Shown here: piece after piece, positions 1 through 5,527 of the stretch
Position numbering within the stretch: position 1 is the stretch's first letter
How the letters are laid out: every line of letters starts with the position of its first letter
Assembly (NCBI RefSeq): GCF_003333325.1
Contig: NZ_QOLC01000005.1
Span: 1-5,527, forward strand
Direction of reading: 5' to 3'
Source: Candidatus Ulvibacter alkanivorans
GTDB taxonomy: Bacteria; Bacteroidota; Bacteroidia; Flavobacteriales; Flavobacteriaceae
Length of the DNA: 5,527 nucleotides
The notes under the pieces: model-generated
What the model was told of the DNA's origin: nothing
Database searches by the model: none
Seen by the model: the letters and a program-made list of their open reading frames with translations, nothing else
Translations under genes and position numbers: made by a program

Positions 1-98
1 AAATAGGTTAAAGCGGTAATTTATTAGATATTTTTTAATATTCAGAAAATTTTGTAATTTCGCAGAACTTCAGAAAAAACCAAAAAAAGAGTAAAACT
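1..98 (+). promoter_or_regulatory. AT-rich leader upstream of aconitase with possible Bacteroidota-type -7 element
   Basis: No gene is visible in these 98 bases. At 55-62 the sequence TAATTTCG, followed by CA, matches the Bacteroidota sigma factor -7 consensus TAnnTTTG except at one position. This would place a transcript start near 66-70 and leave a leader of about 30 nt. No clear -33 TTG lies at the expected distance; a T-rich stretch at 31-36 is the only candidate, so the promoter call is tentative. The leader just before the start codon is A-rich (75-96) and lacks a Shine-Dalgarno sequence, which is normal for this phylum. Confidence 0.4.
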
Positions 99-2363
99 AT
101 GGCATTCGACATTGAGATGATCAAAGAGGTATATTCACAAATGGCCGACCGTGTAGAAAAAGCACGTGAGCTAGTGGGTAAGCCCTTAACACTTTCAGAA
201 AAAATATTGTATTCACATTTATGGGACGGTATGCCCAACAAGGCATTTACACGTGCAAAAGACTATGTTGATTTTGCGCCCGACCGTATCGCATGTCAGG
301 ATGCAACAGCTCAAATGGCCTTGTTACAATTTATGCAGGCAGGGAAAAAAAATGTAGCTGTACCTACCACCGTTCACTGTGATCACTTGATACAAGCAAA
401 ACAAGGGGCCGCTGCCGACCTAAAGCGTGCTAATGAAACCAGTAATGAAGTGTTCGATTTTCTCGAATCGGTTTCTAATAAATACGGAATTGGCTTTTGG
501 AAACCGGGAGCAGGAATTATTCATCAAGTAGTACTGGAAAATTATGCATTTCCCGGCGGAATGATGATTGGTACCGATTCGCACACTGTGAATGCAGGCG
601 GATTAGGAATGGTTGCCGTTGGAGTAGGTGGAGCAGATGCTGTCGATGTAATGGCAGGAATGCCTTGGGAACTGAAATTCCCAAAACTTATTGGTGTAAA
701 ACTTACAGGAGAATTAAATGGTTGGACCGCCTCTAAAGATGTAATTTTAAAAGTTGCCGGAATTCTTACCGTTAAAGGTGGAACCGGTGCCATTGTAGAA
801 TATTTTGGTCCCGGGGCACGAAATCTGTCATGTACCGGTAAAGGAACCATTTGTAACATGGGAGCAGAAATTGGAGCAACTACTTCTACCTTTGGTTACG
901 ATGAATCTATGGAGCGCTTTTTACGTGCTACCGATAGAGCCGAAATCGCCGATGAAGCGAACAAAATTAAGGAACACCTTACCGGTGACCCAGAAGTATA
1001 CGATAATCCGGAACAATATTTCGATCAAGTGATCGAGATCAATTTGTCTGAATTACGCCCACATCTTAACGGACCATTTACGCCCGATCTGGCGACTCCG
1101 GTTGGAGAGCTTGGTGAAAAGGCAAAAAAGAACGATTGGCCAATTAAAGTAGATTGGGGATTAATAGGATCATGTACCAACTCCTCTTATGAGGATCTTA
1201 CGCGAGCGGCGTCTATTGCACAACAAGCCATCGATAAAAAATTAAGACCTAAAAGTGATTTTGGGATCAACCCGGGATCTGAGCAAATTCGCTATACCGC
1301 AGAACGTGACGGACTGCTTAGTGTATTTGAGAATTTAGGTGCTACCATATTTACAAATGCTTGTGGACCGTGTATTGGTCAGTGGGATCGTAGCGATCTT
1401 AAAGGCGAAGAAAAGAACACCATAGTGCACTCTTTTAACAGAAACTTTTCGAAACGTGCCGATGGTAACCCTAACACACATGCCTTTGTTGGCTCTCCCG
1501 AGATGGTTGCCGCGATCGCTATAAGTGGAAGGCTCGATTTCGACCCTATGAACGACACTTTATTGAACGAGGACGGACAACAGGTAAAACTAGATGAGCC
1601 TAGAGGGATCGAATTACCACCTGATGGATTTGATGTAGATGATAATGGTTATTTAGCACCAACCGAAGACGGAAGTAGCGTTGAAGTAAAGGTAGCAGAT
1701 GACAGCGAACGATTACAATTATTAACACCTTTCGAGCCTATTAAAGACAGTGAGCTCCAAGGCGTGAAATTATTGATCAAGGCATTTGGAAAATGTACGA
1801 CCGACCATATTTCGATGGCAGGACCATGGTTGCGCTATCGAGGCCATCTAGATAATATTGCAAATAACACCCTAATTGGTGCCGTGAACGCTTTTAACAA
1901 AAAAACCAATTTTGTGAAAAACCAGTTAGATGGTGAATACGGAGGTGTACCCGATGTACAACGTGCTTACAAAGTTAAAGGGATTAAAACAATTGTAGTT
2001 GGAGACCACAACTACGGTGAAGGTTCTTCACGTGAGCATGCCGCTATGCAGCCAAGACATTTAGGTGTCGCCGCCGTGTTGGTAAAGTCGTTTGCGCGAA
2101 TTCACGAAACTAACTTGAAAAAACAAGGAATGTTAGGCTTGACCTTTATGAATGAGGCAGATTACGATCTTATTCAAGAAGACGATACCTTTAATTTTGT
2201 GGATATTGCCGATTTTGCCGAGAACAAACCGCTCACTATAGAAGTTGTTCATGCAGATGGAAGCAAGGATGTAATTAAAGCGAATCATACCTATAACGAT
2301 GCTCAAATAAAATGGTATCGCGAAGGATCGGCATTAAACTTAATAAAGAAGCAAAACGCATAA
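99..2363 (+). CDS. acn: Aconitate hydratase (mitochondrial-type aconitase, 4Fe-4S)
   Basis: Complete 754-residue protein that should interconvert citrate and isocitrate through cis-aconitate in the TCA cycle, in the cytoplasm. The three cysteines that would hold the 4Fe-4S cluster are visible: C359 in [10 protein letters not shown], and C422 and C425 in [10 protein letters not shown]. Other aconitase hallmarks are VHCDHLI (92-98), GTDSHT (158-163), SFNRNF (445-450), DHISMAGPW (569-577) and, in the C-terminal swivel domain, the substrate-binding loop [10 protein letters not shown] (640-649). Domains 1-3 span roughly 1-520 and the swivel domain roughly 550-740. The length and the absence of the longer linker of the AcnA/IRP type (~890 residues) point to the mitochondrial-type subfamily; the domain order excludes AcnB. 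The ATG at 99 gives the usual N-terminus and follows an A-rich leader. The gene has its own terminator, so it is probably monocistronic. No key residue is missing. Confidence 0.97.
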   Translation: MAFDIEMIKEVYSQMADRVEKARELVGKPLTLSEKILYSHLWDGMPNKAFTRAKDYVDFAPDRIACQDATAQMALLQFMQAGKKNVAVPTTVHCDHLIQAKQGAAADLKRANETSNEVFDFLESVSNKYGIGFWKPGAGIIHQVVLENYAFPGGMMIGTDSHTVNAGGLGMVAVGVGGADAVDVMAGMPWELKFPKLIGVKLTGELNGWTASKDVILKVAGILTVKGGTGAIVEYFGPGARNLSCTGKGTICNMGAEIGATTSTFGYDESMERFLRATDRAEIADEANKIKEHLTGDPEVYDNPEQYFDQVIEINLSELRPHLNGPFTPDLATPVGELGEKAKKNDWPIKVDWGLIGSCTNSSYEDLTRAASIAQQAIDKKLRPKSDFGINPGSEQIRYTAERDGLLSVFENLGATIFTNACGPCIGQWDRSDLKGEEKNTIVHSFNRNFSKRADGNPNTHAFVGSPEMVAAIAISGRLDFDPMNDTLLNEDGQQVKLDEPRGIELPPDGFDVDDNGYLAPTEDGSSVEVKVADDSERLQLLTPFEPIKDSELQGVKLLIKAFGKCTTDHISMAGPWLRYRGHLDNIANNTLIGAVNAFNKKTNFVKNQLDGEYGGVPDVQRAYKVKGIKTIVVGDHNYGEGSSREHAAMQPRHLGVAAVLVKSFARIHETNLKKQGMLGLTFMNEADYDLIQEDDTFNFVDIADFAENKPLTIEVVHADGSKDVIKANHTYNDAQIKWYREGSALNLIKKQNA

Positions 2364-2384
2364 TGTCGTTTAACTTGTATTAAG

Positions 2385-2412
2385 AAACTCCCGATTTTTC
2401 GGGAGTTTTTTT
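2385..2412 (+). terminator. Intrinsic (rho-independent) terminator of the aconitase gene
   Basis: A perfect 10-bp inverted repeat, AAACTCCCGA (2385-2394) and TCGGGAGTTT (2399-2408), encloses a TTTT loop. The right arm runs into seven T (2406-2412). It lies 21 bp after the aconitase stop codon and 30 bp before the next start codon. It should end the aconitase transcript and uncouple it from the thioredoxin gene. The A's at the foot of the left arm could let it work partly in reverse, but no minus-strand gene ends here. Confidence 0.93.
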
Positions 2413-2442
2413 GTCTTAGGAATTAATATGTAAAGAGTCCTT

Positions 2443-3003
2443 ATGAAATTTTTTAAAAAACATTGGAACACCATTTTATTTCTACTACTTATAGTTTTGC
2501 TTGTCGTGCCGCAAACACGAATGCCAATTCAAGTGGGGATTCAACGGTTGTTTTCTTTTAGCCCTTCGGAAGTTTCCGAAGAAAATAGAGAAAGCGTGCA
2601 ATCGTATAATTGGGCATTGCAAACATTGAACGGAGCACCAAAAAATTTTAATGCCTCGGAAGGAAAAGTAGTGCTGATCAACTATTGGGCGACATGGTGT
2701 CCACCCTGTGTGGCCGAGATGCCTTCGCTTCAAGAGTTATACGATGCTTATGGTACTAAGGTCGATTTTTATTTTATTTCTTCGGAAACACCGGAGACCT
2801 TGGCTTACTTTCTTCAGAAAAAAAACTACGATCTTCCGGTGTACATTCCGCAACAACAAGCGCCAAAGGAATTGAACGCGAACAGTTTGCCTACTACGTA
2901 TCTGTTATCTAAGGATGGGTCGATCGTGATAAAAGAGATTGGAGCTGCCCATTGGAGTAGCGAGAAAGTGACGACTACGATAGATCGGTTGTTGAAGGAG
3001 TAG
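2443..3003 (+). CDS. Membrane-anchored TlpA/ResA-like thioredoxin-fold protein
   Basis: 186-residue protein with a basic N-terminus (KFFKKHW) followed by one hydrophobic segment (about 10-23). It is likely held in the inner membrane with its thioredoxin domain in the periplasm. The domain begins near residue 58. It carries the redox motif WCPPC (85-89, cysteines C86 and C89) after the typical strand VVLINYWATW, and the conserved cis-proline at P150 in SLPTTYLL. This fits the TlpA/ResA/AhpC-TSA superfamily of disulfide reductases, which work in cytochrome c maturation, protein thiol repair or oxidative stress. The specific substrate cannot be read from sequence. There is no lipobox cysteine and no clear signal peptidase site. 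The ATG at 2443 is the only start that keeps the anchor; an ATG at 2428 is followed directly by a stop. Its last 29 bp overlap the 3' end of the convergent cyclase gene. Transcription is probably independent of aconitase, but no convincing promoter is visible in the 30-bp gap. Confidence 0.9.
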   Translation: MKFFKKHWNTILFLLLIVLLVVPQTRMPIQVGIQRLFSFSPSEVSEENRESVQSYNWALQTLNGAPKNFNASEGKVVLINYWATWCPPCVAEMPSLQELYDAYGTKVDFYFISSETPETLAYFLQKKNYDLPVYIPQQQAPKELNANSLPTTYLLSKDGSIVIKEIGAAHWSSEKVTTTIDRLLKE

Positions 3004-3685
3004 GTTTCAATTGTTCAAAAGCTTCCATAATAGTAAGTACGGTAAGAAGCATACCAAACGCATAGATCGTATCCTCAATCGGGATCGTGAAGAGTCGTAC
3101 CCCTACGTTCTCAGAATCATCATACCAAACCACCTGTTCGGCTATACCGCTACCGGTTAAGATTCCATTTACCAAAAAGAATGGAATGAGGATTACTAAA
3201 AAAGTGGGAAGAAATCTTCGGAAAGTCTCTCGTTGGTAATTATACACCAGTCCAAGAAGAATCAAGGCGTAACTAAAATTGATGAAGGTATACCATTTAT
3301 CGTAGTGGTACCATAGGGTAATTATAAGTGCCGATACTAGAGTTAGGTAGATCACATTGCTAACTTTCTTACCAAACGCCATATTGGGAAAGAAATGGTA
3401 CAGCGAATAATGTGTAAAGATGCATGCATAGGGAATACATATAAAGAACAACCATTCTTCCAGTGGGAGATTGAAAATGCGAATTCCTGTAATATAGGAT
3501 TCGTTAAAACCCCAAATTTCGTTATTGGTAAAAATGATATCCCAGCTTATAAAGAAGGCCATCATAAAAAAAATGCCAATGCTCAAATTTCGCCATCGTT
3601 TATAGAATTGTAATTTGGGATGAAAGCTAAACAGAAAAGGAATGCTTATAGACCCAATGTTAAGCCAGAGGTATAGCAGATCCAT
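2975..3685 (-). CDS. crtYcd: Lycopene beta-cyclase, fused two-domain CarR/CrtYcd type
   Basis: 236-residue integral membrane protein, predicted to cyclise both ends of lycopene to give beta-carotene. About seven hydrophobic segments are visible (about 3-21, 34-52, 78-95, 111-126, 132-149, 159-175, 205-221). It holds two copies of the CarR-type lycopene cyclase domain. Each ends in the family's acidic motif: LPLEEW (73-78) in the first half and IPIEDT (201-206) in the second. The stretch GIRIFNLPLEEW matches VGVRLFTIPIED, so the two halves are an internal duplication. They correspond to the separate CrtYc and CrtYd subunits of actinobacteria and to the cyclase part of fungal CarRA. The protein is unrelated to FAD-dependent CrtY/CrtL cyclases. 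It is the last gene of the operon; its ATG directly abuts the crtZ stop codon in the same frame, so translational coupling is likely. The stop codon lies inside the convergent thioredoxin gene. Beta-ring specificity is inferred from the adjacent beta-carotene hydroxylase. Confidence 0.9.
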   Translation of the reverse strand: MDLLYLWLNIGSISIPFLFSFHPKLQFYKRWRNLSIGIFFMMAFFISWDIIFTNNEIWGFNESYITGIRIFNLPLEEWLFFICIPYACIFTHYSLYHFFPNMAFGKKVSNVIYLTLVSALIITLWYHYDKWYTFINFSYALILLGLVYNYQRETFRRFLPTFLVILIPFFLVNGILTGSGIAEQVVWYDDSENVGVRLFTIPIEDTIYAFGMLLTVLTIMEAFEQLKPTPSTTDLS

Positions 3686-4138
3686 TTATTTTTTTTTGAA
3701 ATATTTTAGGGGAGGTACTAACATTCCGAAGCATTCGCCTTCTTCTTTGCCCAAGTGTTTATGATGTATCTTATGTGCTCGTCGAATTCCTTTGGCATAC
3801 CAATTATTAGCGTTTCGAAACATTTTAAAACGTTGATGAATAAAAATATCATGAACAAAAAAATAAGCCAGGCCATAGGCAAAGATTCCAAGTCCGATTG
3901 GGAGCCCTGCCCAAAATCCATAATATTGCCACCCCACAAAACAACCGATGCTTACAGCAGCGTAGAAAATAAAGAAAAGGTCGTTTCGTTCCCACCAACT
4001 ATTATGATCTTTATGGTGGTGATCTTTATGGAGTTTCCATAGAAATCCGTGCATTATGTATTTATGCGTAAACCACGCCATAAATTCCATAATACAGAAA
4101 GTGATTAAAAAAATTGATATCCAAAGGGCAATCGTCAT
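3686..4138 (-). CDS. crtZ: Beta-carotene 3-hydroxylase (CrtZ, di-iron membrane hydroxylase)
   Basis: 150-residue membrane protein of the fatty acid hydroxylase superfamily, predicted to hydroxylate both beta-ionone rings of beta-carotene at C3 to give zeaxanthin via beta-cryptoxanthin, using O2 and a di-iron centre. All four histidine motifs of the family are present: HKYIMH (25-30, HX4H), HKDHH (37-41, HX2HH), HDIFIH (96-101, HX4H) and HKIHH (122-126, HX2HH). Hydrophobic segments lie at about 3-22, 54-71 and 76-95. The length is close to that of typical bacterial CrtZ. It follows crtB after 47 bp, the longest gap in the operon, with no clear promoter there. It ends in three AAA lysine codons (nine A in a row) and a TAA, immediately followed by the cyclase ATG. 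There is no Shine-Dalgarno sequence. The cluster context supports CrtZ over sterol desaturase relatives. Confidence 0.95.
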   Translation of the reverse strand: MTIALWISIFLITFCIMEFMAWFTHKYIMHGFLWKLHKDHHHKDHNSWWERNDLFFIFYAAVSIGCFVGWQYYGFWAGLPIGLGIFAYGLAYFFVHDIFIHQRFKMFRNANNWYAKGIRRAHKIHHKHLGKEEGECFGMLVPPLKYFKKK

Positions 4139-4185
4139 AATTCAGTAATCAAAAAAGTTTGGGAATAGTAGTTGTTTGCAATAAA

Positions 4186-5028
4186 TTAACGTACCAGTTT
4201 TAATTGATATTTCACATAGCTGCGTGTAAGCAATCCGAATTTTTCATAATTCGGAACTCGAATTCGAGTATTCTTTATTTCCATGGCCGGTGTTTTTGCT
4301 AATTTCTTCAACAATCGTTTATAATAACGATATGCCATGAAAACACCAAATTTCGCCTCGGCTGGAAGTAGTAAAATTCCTTGATATCCTTTTTTAAAAT
4401 CTTCTTCGATATCGGCTATGATCGCAGATTTTGATGTTTCGTCCAAGGCATCTAGATTGGTGTTCGGAAAATACGTTCGGCTCAAACCCTCGTAATCGGC
4501 TTTTAGGTCTCGTAAAAAGTTAACCTTTTGAAACGCAGAGCCTAAATGCATGGCAGCATCTTTAAGCGCTTCATACTTTTCAATATTTCCTTTTACAAAG
4601 ACCTTTAAACACATGAGCCCAACAACGTCGGCAGACCCATAAATATATTCTTTGTATTCTTCTTCGGTGGTGTAGTCGGTTTTTGAAAGATCCAATCGCA
4701 TGCTCTGCATGAACGAATCGATTAGGTGTTGGTCTATGCCATAGGTATGAACCGTATGTTGGAATGAGTTTAAGATGGGGTTCAAACTAATTTTATCGTT
4801 TAAAGCGTGGTGCAGATCGGTTTCAAATCTATTAAACAACGTATCCTTATCGTATTCATGAAAAGAGTCAACGATCTCGTCGGCAAATCGAACAAAACCA
4901 TACACGTTATAAATATCTTGTCTAATAGTGGGTGCCAACATTTTTGTGGCCAGCGAAAATGAAGTGCTATAGGAGTTGGTAACGGTTTTACTACAACTTT
5001 TAGATACGATGTCGAATATTTCTTTCAC
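4186..5028 (-). CDS. crtB: Phytoene synthase (CrtB)
   Basis: 280-residue member of the squalene/phytoene synthase family; it joins two geranylgeranyl diphosphates head to head to form 15-cis-phytoene, the committed step of C40 carotenoid synthesis. The N-terminal signature SYSTSFSLATKML (19-31) is present. The two aspartate-rich, Mg-diphosphate-binding motifs are FADEIVD (48-54; D50 and D54) and FLRDLKADYEGLSRTYFP (171-188; D174 and D178). The conserved YIYGSADVVGLM (128-139) lies between them. The start codon is GTG (5026-5028), two bases after the crtI TAG stop. It is favoured because the family's usual N-terminus (MK..FD.VS..CSK) begins here and the first in-frame ATG (residue 30) would cut off the signature. 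Translation is probably coupled to crtI by ribosome reinitiation. CrtM/squalene synthase activity is less likely given crtI and crtZ alongside. Confidence 0.95.
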   Translation of the reverse strand: MKEIFDIVSKSCSKTVTNSYSTSFSLATKMLAPTIRQDIYNVYGFVRFADEIVDSFHEYDKDTLFNRFETDLHHALNDKISLNPILNSFQHTVHTYGIDQHLIDSFMQSMRLDLSKTDYTTEEEYKEYIYGSADVVGLMCLKVFVKGNIEKYEALKDAAMHLGSAFQKVNFLRDLKADYEGLSRTYFPNTNLDALDETSKSAIIADIEEDFKKGYQGILLLPAEAKFGVFMAYRYYKRLLKKLAKTPAMEIKNTRIRVPNYEKFGLLTRSYVKYQLKLVR

Positions 5029-5030
5029 AG

Positions 5031-5527
5031 CTATTTTATTTCTTTTTGTATTAATCCGGCAACCAATTTCCCTGAAATGAGTGAAGGTGGTACACCGGGT
5101 CCAGGAACAGTTAATTGCCCTGTAAAAAACAAGTCTTTCACTTTCTTGCTTTTTAACTTTGGTCGTAAGAAAGCAGTTTGCAATAGGGTATTGGCTAGGC
5201 CATATGCGTTTCCTTTGTACGAATTATAAGCTTCTTTAAAATCGTTGACACAAAAAGACTCTTTAAATATAACGTATTTTTTCGCTTCTTGGTTGGTAAG
5301 CTTATCAAATCGAGTCATGATCTTATCAAAATATTGTTCGCGTAATTCCGGGGTGTCTTTAAGTCCGGGTGCGAGTGGAATTAAGAAGATTCCGGCTTCC
5401 TTCCCTTGCGGTGCTGCACTGGCATCGGTTTTAGATGGGAAACTTGCATAGAATAATGGTTCCTCGGGCCAAGCGGGAGCATCGTAAATTTCTTTAGCGT
5501 GTTTCTGAAAGTCTACGTCAAAAAATA
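5031..5527 (-). CDS. crtI: Phytoene desaturase (CrtI), C-terminal part only
   Basis: The reading frame is open from the right edge of the window down to a TAG at 5031-5033, giving the last 164 residues of a protein that is normally about 490 long. The 5' two-thirds, including the N-terminal Rossmann FAD/NAD motif, lies outside the window. The methionine codon at 5316-5318 is internal: upstream in the same frame are the CrtI blocks FYASFPSKTDASAAPQGKE (visible residues 25-43) and IPLAPGLKDTPELREQYFDK (49-68). Further on is YGLANTLLQTAFLRPK (108-123), then the C-terminal FAD-binding signature LFFTGQLTVPGPGVPPSLIS (132-151). The enzyme should desaturate phytoene stepwise to lycopene at the membrane. 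It is the first of the four operon genes visible here, with crtB 2 bp downstream. A CrtN- or CrtD-like specificity cannot be ruled out from this part alone, but the crtB partner makes CrtI most likely. The operon promoter is out of view. Confidence 0.95.
   Translation of the reverse strand, partial: FFDVDFQKHAKEIYDAPAWPEEPLFYASFPSKTDASAAPQGKEAGIFLIPLAPGLKDTPELREQYFDKIMTRFDKLTNQEAKKYVIFKESFCVNDFKEAYNSYKGNAYGLANTLLQTAFLRPKLKSKKVKDLFFTGQLTVPGPGVPPSLISGKLVAGLIQKEIK

Larger units (their letters stand above)
2975..5527 (-). other. Carotenoid (zeaxanthin) biosynthesis operon crtI-crtB-crtZ-crtYcd
   Basis: Four minus-strand genes are packed with gaps of 2, 47 and 0 bp and together cover geranylgeranyl diphosphate to zeaxanthin. 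The order (desaturase, synthase, hydroxylase, cyclase) does not follow the order of the reactions. The short spacing argues for one polycistronic mRNA starting to the right of the window. Nothing in view resembles a ketolase (CrtW), a 15,15'-dioxygenase (Blh) or a rhodopsin. No intrinsic terminator is visible at the 3' end of the cyclase gene. Zeaxanthin as the product is inferred from gene content and could be modified further by enzymes encoded elsewhere. Confidence 0.88.

Noticed and set aside
35..241. Minus-strand 68-codon open frame over the aconitase start
   Set aside because: Antisense to the conserved aconitase N-terminus; its sequence looks like no known family and runs into the promoter region.
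497..1032. Open frames on both strands inside aconitase (497-736, 542-859, 805-1032)
   Set aside because: They are out-of-frame or antisense to an intact, fully motif-bearing aconitase, and their compositions (cysteine/arginine-rich or proline-rich) are typical of shadow frames.
1512..1519. GCGATCGC palindrome (the cyanobacterial HIP1 octamer)
   Set aside because: A single occurrence within conserved aconitase codons (AAIAI); nothing suggests a repeated element.
2485..2733. Minus-strand 82-codon frame inside the thioredoxin gene
   Set aside because: Antisense to the membrane anchor and WCPPC coding region; no recognisable domain.
3017..3051. Possible hairpin GCTTC ... GAAGC after the thioredoxin stop
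   Set aside because: Short arms, long loop and no T tract; it lies in cyclase coding sequence and does not resemble a terminator.
3395..4042. Plus-strand frames at 3395-3613 and 3755-4042, and a minus-strand frame at 3718-3939
   Set aside because: All overlap the cyclase or crtZ genes, whose motifs are complete; these are shadows.
5031..5318. A short 95-residue protein starting at the ATG at 5316-5318
   Set aside because: The same frame stays open to the right edge and encodes conserved CrtI blocks upstream, so this methionine is internal to crtI.
5245..5451. Plus-strand 68-codon frame
   Set aside because: Antisense to crtI; no domain.
1..5527. CRISPR arrays, tRNA/rRNA genes, insertion sequences, phage or defence genes
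   Set aside because: No repeat-spacer pattern, no cloverleaf-like or rRNA sequence and no transposase or integrase motifs were seen; coding sequence fills almost the whole window.

Overview
This window looks like chromosomal core DNA from a marine-type, yellow-pigmented member of the Flavobacteriaceae (Bacteroidota). Four things suggest this: the DNA is AT-rich, start codons follow A-rich leaders instead of Shine-Dalgarno sequences, the aconitase is of the ~755-residue mitochondrial type, and the compact carotenoid cluster uses a CarR/CrtYcd-type lycopene cyclase. The assignment is by pattern recognition; no database was searched.

Layout. Positions 1-98 are a short AT-rich leader with a possible Bacteroidota -7 box. 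A complete aconitase gene fills 99-2363 (+) and ends at a textbook intrinsic terminator (2385-2412). A membrane-anchored TlpA/ResA-like thioredoxin gene follows at 2443-3003 (+). The rest of the window is a minus-strand carotenoid operon, transcribed right to left: crtI (3' part only, 5031-5527, entering from the right edge), crtB (4186-5028), crtZ (3686-4138) and a fused-domain lycopene cyclase (2975-3685). The thioredoxin and cyclase genes converge and overlap tail to tail by 29 bp.

Function. CrtB condenses two geranylgeranyl diphosphates to phytoene, CrtI desaturates it to lycopene, the cyclase forms the beta-rings of beta-carotene, and CrtZ hydroxylates them to zeaxanthin. These four genes are enough to go from geranylgeranyl diphosphate to zeaxanthin. 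No ketolase, rhodopsin or retinal-forming dioxygenase gene is visible here. Junctions are very tight: 2 bp between crtI and crtB (crtB starts with GTG) and 0 bp between crtZ and the cyclase. The latter two are also in the same reading frame, separated by one TAA directly after a run of nine A. Aconitase (TCA cycle) and the thioredoxin protein have no evident pathway link to the pigment genes.

I did not find an undescribed system. The points most worth a second look are the single-stop, same-frame crtZ/cyclase junction, the internally duplicated cyclase, and the convergent overlap with no visible terminator.
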